Source: Sulfurisphaera ohwakuensis (GTDB lineage Archaea; Thermoproteota; Thermoprotei_A; Sulfolobales; Sulfolobaceae). From it: a stretch of 64,000 bases of DNA. Both the position numbers and the translations under genes were made by a program. This document shows positions 1 to 8,500 of this stretch, one piece after another. Every line of letters starts with the position of its first letter. Position 1 is the first letter of the stretch. The DNA lies in assembly GCF_009729055.1 (NCBI RefSeq), contig NZ_CP045484.1, positions 682,001-746,000 of the forward strand, given 5' to 3'. Below the pieces are notes generated by a model. That model did no database searches and was not told the origin of the DNA. It worked only from the letters and a program-made list of their open reading frames with translations.

Positions 1-68
1 AGGAGGGGTTCAGATAGGGCGATCTTCATAGAAACAGTAGCTCTGATCGCTTTAACCCTCCTAGCCAT
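1..68 (-). CDS. tnpB: TnpB (IS200/IS605 OrfB) N-terminus, cut by window edge
   Basis: On the minus strand an ATG at 68-66 opens a frame reading MARRVKAIRATVSMKIALS, the typical basic N-terminus of Sulfolobales TnpB, the RNA-guided RuvC-like nuclease of IS200/IS605 elements. Only 22 codons lie in the window, so intactness cannot be judged. The start is supported by the left-end hairpin of the element 40 bases upstream (minus orientation), in the same arrangement as the tnpB element at 56.3 kb. Confidence 0.75.
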   Translation of the reverse strand, partial: MARRVKAIRATVSMKIALSEPL

Positions 69-74
69 TAAAAG

Positions 75-175
75 AATTTCGAAAAAAGAAGTATTTAAAC
101 TTTCTATAAGGGGGCTATCCATCCCCGCCTCAGAGAGGCGAGGCTTTTCGCCCCCTTAACCCCCAATTTTTTGTA
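75..175 (-). repeat. IS200/IS605-type left end with stem-loop
   Basis: The outer stem pairs AAGGGGGC (108-115) with GCCCCCTT (150-157). Inside it CGCCTC (126-131) pairs with GAGGCG (135-140) over an AGA loop, and a C-rich tail AACCCCC follows. The same fold recurs at 23182-23230 and, in the other orientation, at 56266-56317, there directly upstream of a tnpB start. This identifies it as the left end of an IS200/IS605-family element transcribed leftward, which would be the structure recognised by the Y1 transposase. Confidence 0.75.
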
Positions 176-375
176 AATCTTCTTCAGCACTTTGAACTCA
201 TTTCCCAATTCTTAATCTCCTATATCCTCAAAGTAGTTTCTAACATAATCAATGATGAACTTTGTTACACTCATTATATCCTTTTCAACCTCATCCTATC
301 CTTATAATTCACTAAATTTAGACTGTAACATTTCTGCGTAACTTTTAAATATTTTTAAATAGTGTAGAGAGGTAT

Positions 376-981
376 TTGACACCTAGTGAAGTTGCTGAAA
401 TATTTGGGATAAGTAGGAGTGGTGTTATTAAGTGGATTAGGGAAGGGAAAATAAAGGCTATTGAAATTAACGGTAGGTGGAGGATACCTTATAGTGAGGT
501 AGAAAGATTAATAAGTGGAAAAGAAAAAGTTAGGCAAGTAGCGATTTACGCTAGAGTTTCATCAAATACACAAAAGGACGACTTGGAGAGGCAATCAAAC
601 GCGTTAAAGGAATGGGTTAAGAAAACCTTTGGTGATGTAATGATAATAGAAATTAAAGACATCGACTCTGGATTGAAAGAAGATAGAAGAGGATTAAAGA
701 AACTCATAGAATTAGCCAAGAGGAGGCAGATTAACACAATAGTAGTAGCTTACAAGGATAGGCTAACACGTTTCGGTTTCGAATACCTCGTAGAGTTATT
801 CAAGGCTTACGGAGTAGATATTATAGTATCATTTCAAGAAGAACCTAAGGATTACATGCAAGAGTTAGTTGAGGACTTTGTAGAAATCGTTAAATCGTTC
901 GCCTCAAGAATTTACAGTCATAGATCTCACAAGTACGAGAAGGTGGTAAAATGTGTTGAAGACATTGAAAAGGACTGTTAA
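376..981 (+). CDS. tnpA: IS607-family serine recombinase (TnpA)
   Basis: This is a serine recombinase that would excise and insert an IS607-type element. Residues 1-45 form a MerR-like helix-turn-helix (SEVAEIFGISRSGVIKWIREG), and the resolvase catalytic domain follows with YARVSS (nucleophile Ser near 62), DIDSGLKEDRRG and YKDRLTRFG. The length of 201 residues is normal. It starts at a TTG preceded by a GAGAGGT ribosome-binding motif and an AT-rich TATA-like stretch near 351-359. The gene looks intact, but its normal partner tnpB is reduced to 24 codons immediately downstream, so the element is no longer complete. Confidence 0.9.
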   Translation: MTPSEVAEIFGISRSGVIKWIREGKIKAIEINGRWRIPYSEVERLISGKEKVRQVAIYARVSSNTQKDDLERQSNALKEWVKKTFGDVMIIEIKDIDSGLKEDRRGLKKLIELAKRRQINTIVVAYKDRLTRFGFEYLVELFKAYGVDIIVSFQEEPKDYMQELVEDFVEIVKSFASRIYSHRSHKYEKVVKCVEDIEKDC

Positions 982-1024
982 GCTGGAGAGCAACCCTCTC
1001 AACTACTGGAAGTATCATGTGTAG
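953..1024 (+). pseudogene. tnpB: IS607-associated tnpB, 5' fragment
   Basis: A GTG overlapping the end of tnpA opens a frame reading VLKTLKRTVKLESNPLNYWK, characteristic of the start of TnpB. The frame stops after 23 residues at a TAG whose last two bases are the first bases of the MITE at 1023-1193. Insertion of that MITE, with loss of the remainder, is therefore the likely cause of truncation. The tnpA/tnpB overlap is the normal IS607 arrangement. Confidence 0.75.
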
Positions 1025-1193
1025 CAGTTTACGTAAAATCCTAACTATAAGATAATTTTTAAATCATCAGCTTAAGTAATGAATATTGTTACTATAAAAA
1101 CGATAGAACTTATCCTATTTACTGAAATTAGATATAAGTATTAGAAAATTCCTTGTAAGAATTATCTTGGGCAACGATTTTCCAATAAATGCT
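1023..1193 (+). repeat. MITE family 1, copy 1 (171 bp)
   Basis: A near-identical copy lies inverted at 54110-54281. Shared blocks include the left tip AGCAGTTTACGTAAAATCCT and the right tip CAACGATTTTCCAATAAATG. The two tips are imperfect inverted repeats of each other (15 of 23 positions match by eye). No coding potential is seen. It sits inside the IS607 tnpB and supplies its stop codon. It is a non-autonomous element whose parent transposase is not in the window. Confidence 0.75.
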
Positions 1194-1365
1194 ACTCAAA
1201 TTTTAACTTAAAGACGCTTTGTGGATTCTTGAATTTTTATCATATTTATGCTTAATTTTAAATTTAATAAAAATTTTATTAACCTAACACCTAAGAAAAT
1301 TGAAGTGTCCAACAAAACAGCTTAAAGAGTAATCATTATTAACTTTTTCTGAGAACTGAATACCT

Positions 1366-1890
1366 ATGGAGAAGGATCTTTATAAGGTTGGAGAAGAGTA
1401 CGTTGAGGCTAGGATCATTGAGTGTTTATCTGATCTTCTTCTCTCATTGACCTTATGGAAAGAGGGATACACTAGGAATTCTGCTGGAAAAGCATTTAGT
1501 GCTGTAAAAGCACTTATGAGTGCATTAGTGGTCGTTAATGAGGATAAACTAATTAGTATTGCTAAAGACAAGGAGGAAAAGGAGTGGATTAAGAAGAAAG
1601 CTCACATAGTCCCAACCCACAGTATGTATGCTTTAGCACAGATGTTAAGGAAGATAGGGATTGATATTCTGAACCTTGTGAGAATAGCATTAGACCTTCA
1701 CGATTATCAGTATAATGGTTTTGAGCCCGATTTCAGCAGATATACTAGGAAAGATGATGTATTTACTGACCTAATTACCGTCATAAAGGAGACTAAAAAC
1801 ATAATACACACATATTTCTCCAAATATGAGGTCAAGGAAATTTCTGAGAAAATTGACGGATTAATTAGAGAATTAATAGAAGGACATTGA
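1366..1890 (+). CDS. PaREP1 family protein
   Basis: The 174-residue, mostly helical protein has the pattern of the PaREP1 family, which is abundant in hyperthermophilic Crenarchaeota: an early YVEARIIECLSDLLLSL helix, then KAFSAVKALMSALV and a late DLHDYQYNG segment. The family has a HEPN-like helical fold and often occurs near toxin-antitoxin and defence genes; its biochemical role is not established. It begins at ATG with no other frame competing and stands alone between mobile-element debris. The function is inferred only at family level. Confidence 0.7.
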   Translation: MEKDLYKVGEEYVEARIIECLSDLLLSLTLWKEGYTRNSAGKAFSAVKALMSALVVVNEDKLISIAKDKEEKEWIKKKAHIVPTHSMYALAQMLRKIGIDILNLVRIALDLHDYQYNGFEPDFSRYTRKDDVFTDLITVIKETKNIIHTYFSKYEVKEISEKIDGLIRELIEGH

Positions 1891-1982
1891 GCGAGAATCT
1901 ATCTACAAACAGTTTTAGATCACAAAGATTTTTTAGGCTCTCAAATTTTTATATTATTTCATATTGATTTTACAATTATGTA

Positions 1983-2009
1983 ACTCATAGGAAAATTGTT
2001 ACATTTTTA
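1983..2009 (+). repeat. Dispersed IS/MITE tip
   Basis: ATAGGAAAATTGTTACATTT matches the tip at 9074 (TATAGGAAAATCGTTACATT) and, more loosely, 44898-44920 on the other strand. It resembles the right tip of MITE family 1. It directly abuts the MITE at 2014-2135. It is probably a solo terminal repeat left by a mobile element. Confidence 0.45.
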
Positions 2010-2013
2010 CATA

Positions 2014-2135
2014 GTGTCGTCATTTGTATATAAATTTATCAAATGACCTTTCTTTATAGAGAGTGAAAATATTGGATTAACATATTACTATGTGCTAAAA
2101 ATTCATAGAAATATAAATAGCTCAATAATGACACC
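2014..2135 (+). repeat. MITE family 2, copy 1 (about 122 bp)
   Basis: The block GTGTCGTCATTTGTATATAA at its left and AGAAATATAAATAGCTCAAT near its right match 14677-14794 closely along the whole length. The ends GTGTCGTCATT and AATAATGACACC are imperfect inverted repeats. There is no open frame. It is a short non-autonomous element. Confidence 0.65.
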
Positions 2136-2173
2136 AGCTTATACTCAAAAATCTCGAAATATTATATGTATTC

Positions 2174-2356
2174 TTGAAGAAAAAGCTAATTTGTCCCAGA
2201 CTCCCTAGTTCAAAATATGATAAGAATATTACAAATTCGATTGAATTAATGCCGAAATGGTTTAAAGATATGTTATTTAGTGAAACCATTATACATGGTG
2301 AAATTGATAATGATATAGTAGAAAGAGTAATTAAGAGATTAGAAGGAGTTAAATAA
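2174..2356 (+). CDS. Small hypothetical protein or gene remnant (60 aa)
   Basis: A TTG-started frame of 60 codons lies just downstream of a MITE. The sequence (LICPRLPSSKYDKNITNSIE early, VERVIKRLEGVK at the end) has normal archaeal composition and is not recognised. The frame is open further upstream to the MITE edge, so it may be the 3' end of a gene cut by the MITE. No convincing ribosome-binding site or promoter was found. Confidence 0.35.
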   Translation: MKKKLICPRLPSSKYDKNITNSIELMPKWFKDMLFSETIIHGEIDNDIVERVIKRLEGVK

Positions 2357-2463
2357 AGGACTGGGAAAAAGTTCATAGGAGATATCAGTAGTCTTATTTT
2401 CATTAAAATAGTCGGATTAACTACTAGAAGTATAAGGTTATTACTCTTAGGCACGGAAAGGGC

Positions 2464-3600
2464 ATGAGGATGAGGGTTACCGATCCCTATTCCGAAAAAA
2501 CGTCAGTATTTCCTTTTTACCCTCTCTTCATAAAAATAGATAGTATTGCCATGTATAAGGTTTGGGAGATAATCAAAAAATACCCGTTAATCTTATACTT
2601 AATGGACTTCAGTTATGGAGGAAATAAAACTTTCAAAAGTACTAAAGCTTACGATCTGTTAAAGGAAATGGAAAATTACATTTACCCTACAAGGGAGGAC
2701 GATTATGTCAGATGCTATTATTATCTCTTCTTACCGGTTAACGTGAAGGGAAAGATAAAGTTCGTACCCACAAGCTTTTGCTATCTTAAAGAGTTTGACG
2801 AGTATGAGTTCTTCGTTCACACTAAAGGTGGGATAAGGATTGGGAAAGGTGATGAGAAATTACCACAATGTTATAATTCGTTGTTAATAAGAGTTTACAT
2901 TTTCATGAAAATGCAATATGAAGACCCCATATTTATTACCACTAAGGACATTTATAAACACTACTTAGTTGGAGAAGTTAAGCTGAAATACGTTATAAAA
3001 CCTAAAATGAGTAAGGATGATGCCAAACAGTTACTTATACAATACAAGGAGAACTTGAAGAATAAGCTCCAGTCAGATGATATAACTTTAAGGGATTATT
3101 TAGAGGTTGTTAAAATAGTTTATGAGGCAAACAAGCTCGAGATGGACAATGACCTTAAAGAGTTATATAAACGTTATGCTGACGGTAGGGATTGCGGTAT
3201 GATGGATTTACCGTTAGACGATAAGGAGGCGTTTAAGAAATGGTTGCATGGTGAAGCCCATTGTGGTGGCCACCCGTTTGAGATCATTAGGGGAGGGTTT
3301 ATAACTTACGGCGTTTACTTATACCCTCCTAGAAACGGTAGGTATACTATTATAGCTAATGACTTCATTGATGAGTATATAAACGCTGTTAAGGAGTTCT
3401 TGAAGAGGAAAATCCCGTTTAGGGCTCCTGACTTGATAAACGTATTAAAGTACTTAACCGGAGAACTTGTGGTTAAGGTTAATGATTATTCGGACTTCCC
3501 CAGGCATTTGTTTATATTCTACTCAGAGGTTGAGAATAAGAAGAAAATAAAGTGGGAGGAAGTAGAGGAGGTAAATTATAGGAGAAAGAGGCATAATTAA
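2464..3600 (+). CDS. Hypothetical protein, 378 aa
   Basis: A long single-frame gene with normal composition and no membrane segment; I do not recognise the family. The only striking motif is near residue 260, HGEAHCGGHPFE, with three histidines and a cysteine in 12 residues, which could bind a metal. The C-terminus is basic (NYRRKRHN). It starts at the first ATG, with a second ATG two codons later. It stands alone between a MITE-linked fragment and a repeat, so context gives no function. Confidence 0.6.
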   Translation: MRMRVTDPYSEKTSVFPFYPLFIKIDSIAMYKVWEIIKKYPLILYLMDFSYGGNKTFKSTKAYDLLKEMENYIYPTREDDYVRCYYYLFLPVNVKGKIKFVPTSFCYLKEFDEYEFFVHTKGGIRIGKGDEKLPQCYNSLLIRVYIFMKMQYEDPIFITTKDIYKHYLVGEVKLKYVIKPKMSKDDAKQLLIQYKENLKNKLQSDDITLRDYLEVVKIVYEANKLEMDNDLKELYKRYADGRDCGMMDLPLDDKEAFKKWLHGEAHCGGHPFEIIRGGFITYGVYLYPPRNGRYTIIANDFIDEYINAVKEFLKRKIPFRAPDLINVLKYLTGELVVKVNDYSDFPRHLFIFYSEVENKKKIKWEEVEEVNYRRKRHN

Positions 3601-3673
3601 CCGTTTTAGAGAACTGCCAGTGGTTATTCCTAGTTCTACTTCTCCGTGGAATTAAAAGTTACGTTATGAGATA

Positions 3674-3778
3674 GCGTTCAATGGTAATCAATATAATTTA
3701 CTTTAATTAACGATTTTTTATAGGAAAATAAATATTATAGAACCTAACTAGTATTATAATACCTAATGGAGATTACAT
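3674..3778 (+). repeat. About 100-bp repeat, copy 1 (paired with 4690-4786)
   Basis: Aligned blocks with the second copy are GCGTTCAATG/GCGTCCAATG, ATAATTTACTTTA, an AAATA...AGAACC core, and ATAATACCTAATGGAGATTA versus ATAATACTTAATGGGGATTA. Copy 2 runs straight into a truncated IS110 transposase; copy 1 leads into a short frame that soon stops. It is likely a conserved element end or upstream region of an insertion sequence; its identity is unknown. The rest of 3601-4023 shows nothing else. Confidence 0.5.
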
Positions 3779-4023
3779 CAAGATTATGCTATGCATTAAA
3801 TTCTATGTCAGAAGAGTTCTCTCTTAGCCTTGATTATCGAAAAATATGAAATTATTTCCAATTGCATTTAATAAACTGATTTTACATTATCATATTGTTT
3901 ACAACTAAGTGAATTTGATTCTAAGTAAACGTGTTTTATAACTTTTTACTTTATTTAGTTGTTCACATTAATTACACATTGTACACTTTCTCGTGCAGTA
4001 TACGAACCTTAAGACGTTTAGGG

Positions 4024-4407
4024 TTAAAATTTAGCTCCAAACTTTTTTAAATCTGAATCATTACTTATCATTTCAGCGTTAATCTTTCGTGAACAATAAT
4101 AGTGTATTGCGTCTTCAAAATCAAGATTATTCTTACTGGCTATCTCATATACCTCTTTTAGTTCATAAGGTTCCAGGTGTACAAACTTGACGTTTAGTCC
4201 TTCAAATACTTCTGATAATTTCCTCAAGATTTCCTTTTCATCTTCTTTCGTTAAATTTTTGAGGATTATGATAAGTTGAAAGAACGTAATTTCTGAAGTG
4301 TAGATCTCGTCAGTATTGTTTATCCAATATTCTGCTCTATCACCTAATTCCTTGTCGTCAAGTAAATAGTATACTAACACGTTTACATCAAGATATCTCT
4401 TAACCAC
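4024..4407 (-). CDS. vapC: VapC-type PIN-domain ribonuclease toxin
   Basis: This is a predicted Mg-dependent endoribonuclease toxin of a VapBC pair. The 127-residue protein carries the PIN acidic set: D7 in YLDVNVLVYYL, E39 in TSEITF, D96/D99 in LDFEDAIHYY, and D117/D119 in SNDSDLKKFG, so the active site looks complete. It overlaps the upstream antitoxin gene by 25 bp, consistent with translational coupling and a functional pair. RNA target specificity cannot be read from the sequence. Confidence 0.88.
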   Translation of the reverse strand: MVKRYLDVNVLVYYLLDDKELGDRAEYWINNTDEIYTSEITFFQLIIILKNLTKEDEKEILRKLSEVFEGLNVKFVHLEPYELKEVYEIASKNNLDFEDAIHYYCSRKINAEMISNDSDLKKFGAKF

Positions 4408-4676
4408 TTCTTACTCCTCTCTTCCAAAGCCTCCTTCAATACTTCGTCTACGTCCTTTGAGTTAAGGCTGGCTTTAAATAACCCCCTATAACTCTTTTTT
4501 ACATAAGGTAAGAGTTCTATTTTATCGTCTTCAACTACGAGTTTTACTTTCTCAGTAATATTAAACTCTTCCCTTACTTCCTTAGGGATTACTATCCTCC
4601 CCTTCTCGTCAACGTTAAGTAAATATTCTTTTTTCATGAGTTCCACTTTTATTCCCCCACATAAAAAATTAACCAT
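4383..4676 (-). CDS. vapB: AbrB/SpoVT-type VapB antitoxin
   Basis: The DNA-binding antitoxin would neutralise the adjacent VapC and autoregulate the pair. It has a swapped-hairpin AbrB domain (LNVDEKGRIVIPKEVREEF), then an acidic, helical C-terminal tail (VDEVLKEALEERSKKWLRDI) suited to wrap the toxin. The longest start gives 97 residues, but the first 13 (MVNFLCGGIKVEL) look like untranslated sequence. ATG at 4637 or GTG at 4646 is a likelier start. Confidence 0.82.
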   Translation of the reverse strand: MVNFLCGGIKVELMKKEYLLNVDEKGRIVIPKEVREEFNITEKVKLVVEDDKIELLPYVKKSYRGLFKASLNSKDVDEVLKEALEERSKKWLRDILM

Positions 4677-4689
4677 TCAGTAATGTTAG

Positions 4690-4786
4690 AGCGTCCAATG
4701 CATAATTTACTTTATTAATAAAATTTTTACGAAAAAGTAAATATACAGAACCCAATTGCAAGATAATACTTAATGGGGATTATACA
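4690..4786 (+). repeat. About 100-bp repeat, copy 2
   Basis: It is homologous to 3674-3778 and ends in TAATGGGGATTATAC, where the truncated IS110 reading frame begins. The first residues of that frame (MGIIHRHHILM) may therefore come from this repeat rather than from the transposase. Confidence 0.5.
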
Positions 4787-5369
4787 TAGGCACCACATAC
4801 TAATGTCTCTAAAAGACCTAATTTGTAACCGTGGGAGGTTGGAAAAACTCGCAAATGGGGATTTTACACAAGAAGAGCTCTACAACCTAGAATACACACC
4901 AATAGTACTTGAAGAAATAAGAGTATTGGCAAAAACACTCTTGGAAACGCAAGAGAGGTTGAAAGAGGTTAGGAGGATGATTGAGGAGCAAGTTCCCGAG
5001 GATCACGTTTTGTTGACTATCCCGGGAATTGGGAGGCTTGCAGCTGGTATAATTATTGGTGTTGTTGGTGATATTAGGCGCTTTCCTAAGCCAGAATCTT
5101 TTGTTGCTTATTGTGGTTTAGACCCAATTGTGGAGAGGAGTGGTAGGGGTGTGATAAGTAGGGGGATTTCTAAGAGGGGTAATAAGTATTTGCGTAGTTT
5201 ATTCTACTTTCTTGCAAAGATGAATTATTCTAGGAACCCAACGTTGTTGAAGTTTTATGAGTCCCATAAGGATAGGCTGCAAGGTAAGAAGTTGTATACT
5301 GTAGCAGTTGTTCTAATTTTCCTCAGTAATGCGAAATCCCCTATACTACCGATAAAGTTTTTAGTCTGA
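4773..5369 (+). pseudogene. IS110-family transposase, C-terminal part
   Basis: The Transposase_20 half of an IS110 (DEDD/serine) recombinase is present: EDHVLLTIPGIGRLAAGIII, then VGDIRRFPKPESFVAYCGLD and ISRGISKRGNKYLRSLFYF. The N-terminal RuvC-like half, present in the copy at 21893 (GIDVSKDKL...), is missing, and the C-terminus diverges after LQGKKLYTVAV. The element was truncated at both ends and is inactive. Confidence 0.85.
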
Positions 5370-5630
5370 CGTTTTGTTAATAACGAAATGTGAGAAGGAA
5401 TTCCTCAAATTAACTCAAATATGTTTATGGAATGCACTAGATTTGGTGAAAATCTTTAAGCCGCGTTAAAGTAGAACAACTACTATAGTTAATTTAGTGG
5501 GTCTTACTGTTACTGAACTTCTATAATCGAGAAGTTTTCCAATAAGTGTAGTAGTTACATATCTCTCAGAACCTAAATAACATACTTCACTTAATTTGTA
5601 AAAATTTAAATGTCTATAATCTAGTGATAA

Positions 5631-5918
5631 TCATGTAACTTCGTTTATGTTTATATAAAAGCCTCCTATTATATCCATTATGCATACATTATCCCCTCTC
5701 TCATAAGGACCAAACTTATCAAGGTAAAAGTCAGGAATAGGTGTAAAGGCAACACTCTTCTTCAACTTTTCCTTTGTTTTCTCTAATTCTCCCTTAACGC
5801 TCCTATCGAAGCAATGCAATCTGTAAAAGAAGGGAGAATCACCAACCCATACTACGGTTCCTCCTCTATGGAGAAATCTCAGAAGTTTACTATCAGTAAA
5901 AATAGGGAGTGATGTCAT
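5631..5918 (-). CDS. Hypothetical protein or fragment (95 aa)
   Basis: An unrecognised frame with ordinary protein-like composition (LHRGGTVVWVGDSPFFYR in the first third, GDNVCIMDIIGGFYININ near the end). It begins with ATG but reads like an internal domain, so it may be the remnant of a larger gene. Neighbours (IS110 fragment, ABC permease) give no clue. 5370-5630 holds a repeat-like TTTTCCAATAAGTGTAG stretch near 5535 and nothing else. Confidence 0.4.
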   Translation of the reverse strand: MTSLPIFTDSKLLRFLHRGGTVVWVGDSPFFYRLHCFDRSVKGELEKTKEKLKKSVAFTPIPDFYLDKFGPYERGDNVCIMDIIGGFYININEVT

Positions 5919-6173
5919 AAATTCTTATTTACTACAGAGGTAATAAGTTAATGTGTTTATTGAACTAGGCCAACCTTCCAAAGAGCTTAAACAGATTATT
6001 GAAATGAGAGACTAAAAAGTCACAAAAGATCCTTAAACTCCCATTGTTGTAAACGTATGCTTGTTAAGAGGTATAGTATATAGTGCCTACCTTTAGTTTA
6101 ACATATAATCACTCCTTCGAAGAGAATTCATAATGAAAGTAGGGATTATCGTGATTCTTAACCAGGATTCTGG

Positions 6174-6923
6174 TTATATTTTAATACTCATAACTCTTAT
6201 GTAAGTTGCAACTACGGCTATAATAGTAACGATAACGGGGACTAAGATGGCGTCTTCTAAGTTTGGTTTAATTGGATTAAATCCCTTTGATATATTATAG
6301 TAATACTTATAGAGTCCTTCTGCTAATATTGGTAATGATGTGTAATAGAACTGCTTCATTGAATTTATTTGTGATATGAAACTGGAATAAATAAAGTATA
6401 CAATTTCCCATAAAATAATGTTAACCATTATAGTCACTTTACTCCCTTTATCATAAAATAGTGCACTAAATAGGGAATTAAGTGAGGTATACGCAATTAC
6501 ATATAAGTATAGTATCCCTATGTATTCTAAGTTTGGTAAACCTTTGTAGACTGATATGACTATTAAATTACTCAGTATCGGTATTAGATAACCTATTAGG
6601 CTCACAGCAAACAGAGATACGAGGAACTTAGAAGTCACTAAACTACTTCTCTCACCCAACTGTAAAAGGATATACTTAACGTTAGAACCAAAGTCTTCAC
6701 TTACTAGATCTCCGGCAAATATTATTGAAGCAACTACGGTAAAGTTAAAGGTATCATAAATCATGTCCTCATAAGGTACATAATCTAATCCGTTTTTAAA
6801 GGACAGATAGCCTAAGTAGGCAAGCATTGCAGAGAGTAGTGTAAAGGCTACTAAAATCCATAAAAACCTCTTCTTTCTGACAGTCGTAAAGAAGAACAGT
6901 TTAAGGAGTGAATTCCTCAACAT
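6174..6923 (-). CDS. ABC-2 type transporter permease
   Basis: The 249-residue polytopic membrane protein has about six hydrophobic segments (for example WILVAFTLLSAMLAYLGYL near residue 25 and VPVIVTIIAVVATYI at the C-terminus). It overlaps the ATPase gene upstream by 23 bp, so the two are translationally coupled and form one exporter. The layout is that of small ABC-2 drug, peptide or lipid exporters; the substrate is unknown. A wHTH regulator lies in the divergent cluster. Confidence 0.75.
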   Translation of the reverse strand: MLRNSLLKLFFFTTVRKKRFLWILVAFTLLSAMLAYLGYLSFKNGLDYVPYEDMIYDTFNFTVVASIIFAGDLVSEDFGSNVKYILLQLGERSSLVTSKFLVSLFAVSLIGYLIPILSNLIVISVYKGLPNLEYIGILYLYVIAYTSLNSLFSALFYDKGSKVTIMVNIILWEIVYFIYSSFISQINSMKQFYYTSLPILAEGLYKYYYNISKGFNPIKPNLEDAILVPVIVTIIAVVATYIRVMSIKI

Positions 6924-7446
6924 TTACATACTCACCACAGAGTTCATCTTGAGTTTGAGTAGTTAAAATAATTGGATTAGTTATATTTTTCAAATACTCC
7001 CTTAAGACGATAACACTTTTTTCATCTAAGTTTGCAAATGGTTCATCTAATAAGAGCCAATCATGTCTACCGGAAAGTGCTAGTGTTAGATATAACTTTT
7101 TCCTTTGACCCGTTGAAAGATTCTTTATTTTGCCGTTATAATCTATCCTGAAAATATCATTAACCTCACCTTTAAACCAAAAGATTATCTTAAGAAAGTC
7201 TTTAGCTGTTATATGACCGTAAAACTCCTCATCCTCTGCGTAAAGTCCTATATTCTTAATCTCTGGATCAGCCTTAACTTTACCGTTATGATGAATTAAA
7301 CCGGATAAAGCGAGCAGTAAAGAAGTCTTACCGCTACCGTTTCTTCCCTTTAGGCATATAATTCTTGACCTTGAAGAAAAAGTGATGTTCTTGAGGATAA
7401 TTTTATCCCCTCTTTTTAACTCTGGTATATTTACTTGAAGCATCAA
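6901..7446 (-). CDS. ABC transporter ATP-binding protein
   Basis: The cytoplasmic ATPase powers the permease encoded immediately downstream. The Walker A GRNGSGKTS lies at residues 34-42, the signature LSTGQRKKL near 110, and Walker B WLLLDEPFANLD directly after. The length of 181 residues is short for the family; the C-terminal part after the H-loop region is minimal, but all nucleotide-binding motifs are present. It starts at ATG 7446, with a second ATG next. Confidence 0.88.
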   Translation of the reverse strand: MMLQVNIPELKRGDKIILKNITFSSRSRIICLKGRNGSGKTSLLLALSGLIHHNGKVKADPEIKNIGLYAEDEEFYGHITAKDFLKIIFWFKGEVNDIFRIDYNGKIKNLSTGQRKKLYLTLALSGRHDWLLLDEPFANLDEKSVIVLREYLKNITNPIILTTQTQDELCGEYVNVEEFTP

Positions 7447-7517
7447 GTTATAATTAATATATCTAAGCCTTTAAAATAAGGATAAAGTATGTAACACAAA
7501 CTTAATTATAAAAATTG

Positions 7518-7928
7518 ATGGCATTAAAAATCACACATAAAGTTTATAGTACAAACTTCCTACAGGTTTTAAGGATAAAAAACAAAGTGTTAAATATGAA
7601 TAGGAATGAAATCGAGGATACTCACTCTTCTTTTTATTATCTTACAATGGATATTAGAAATAAGATTCTACAACTCTTTGAAGATTTTCCATCGTGGTTA
7701 TTACACATTCCCTTACGAATAAGATATCTAGATCTCGAGGACAAATACATTATTCAACTTTCTAATAAGAGTCCGAGATATATGGGTGTAAAGACGGAAA
7801 TGTTATCAATTATTAATGGTCTTAAAGTTTATTGTAAATTAAACTATCATTCTAAGAATATACACAATATACTTGAGTTCATAAATTTATTATATGTAAC
7901 TAAAATGTTACTTCACCAATATCCGTGA
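7518..7928 (+). CDS. Hypothetical protein (136 aa), divergent from ABC exporter
   Basis: A soluble-looking protein not recognised as a family. ATG at 7518 is preferred over the TTG one codon earlier; a TATA-like TTAATTATA about 18-25 nt upstream suggests a leaderless transcript. It overlaps the next gene by 4 bp. With the following membrane protein and winged-helix regulator it forms a three-gene plus-strand operon divergent from the exporter. Confidence 0.5.
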   Translation: MALKITHKVYSTNFLQVLRIKNKVLNMNRNEIEDTHSSFYYLTMDIRNKILQLFEDFPSWLLHIPLRIRYLDLEDKYIIQLSNKSPRYMGVKTEMLSIINGLKVYCKLNYHSKNIHNILEFINLLYVTKMLLHQYP

Positions 7929-8500
7929 TAGAAATGGCTAATGAAGTCCCCTTAACTTCCTTCATAGAAAATATTGAATCTGAATTAATAGAAAGAATAA
8001 GAAATATACTTGAGCTTATCATAATTTTATCTAGCGTTGCGTATCTAGGCGTTTACTTAATATCAACGTTAGACTTAAGCCCATACTTTTACTTTACTCC
8101 GTTCATTTTTTACTTCATCGTTGGGTACGAGATTAGAAAATTAATGAAACTTCATAAAAGTTATTTGAAACTGTTGCGTCTCAGAGAGAAAAGGAAATTA
8201 GATGAGATGAGAAGAAGATTCGTATTAGTTAACAACCTGATCCTAATTTTTAATATAATACTCGCACTTATTGTCTTTTACAAATTACCTTATTTAATCC
8301 CACTTATGATGAGCTTAATATTATATTTATATCATGGAATTGATAAGAGGATAATAAGCAGAGAAAAGGTCTTGATAGTAACCTTAATAAATGTTTTATT
8401 TTCCATAATTATGGTTTACGATCCTAGCGACTTTTACGTATTAACGTCGATGACAAATCTTATTGACTTAGTGGTGATGAAAGTTGATATTGGAAGATAA
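7925..8500 (+). CDS. Hypothetical membrane protein (191 aa)
   Basis: Four hydrophobic stretches are visible in two pairs: LELIIILSSVAYLGVYLIS with FYFTPFIFYFIVGYEI, then LILIFNIILALIVFYKL with YLIPLMMSLILYLYHGI. A charged coil (LKLLRLREKRKLDEMRRR) separates the pairs. The family is not recognised. It overlaps its neighbours on both sides (4 and 17 bp), so it is co-translated with them. It may be a membrane partner of the regulator or an immunity-type protein; this is inference only. Confidence 0.55.
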   Translation: MIEMANEVPLTSFIENIESELIERIRNILELIIILSSVAYLGVYLISTLDLSPYFYFTPFIFYFIVGYEIRKLMKLHKSYLKLLRLREKRKLDEMRRRFVLVNNLILIFNIILALIVFYKLPYLIPLMMSLILYLYHGIDKRIISREKVLIVTLINVLFSIIMVYDPSDFYVLTSMTNLIDLVVMKVDIGR

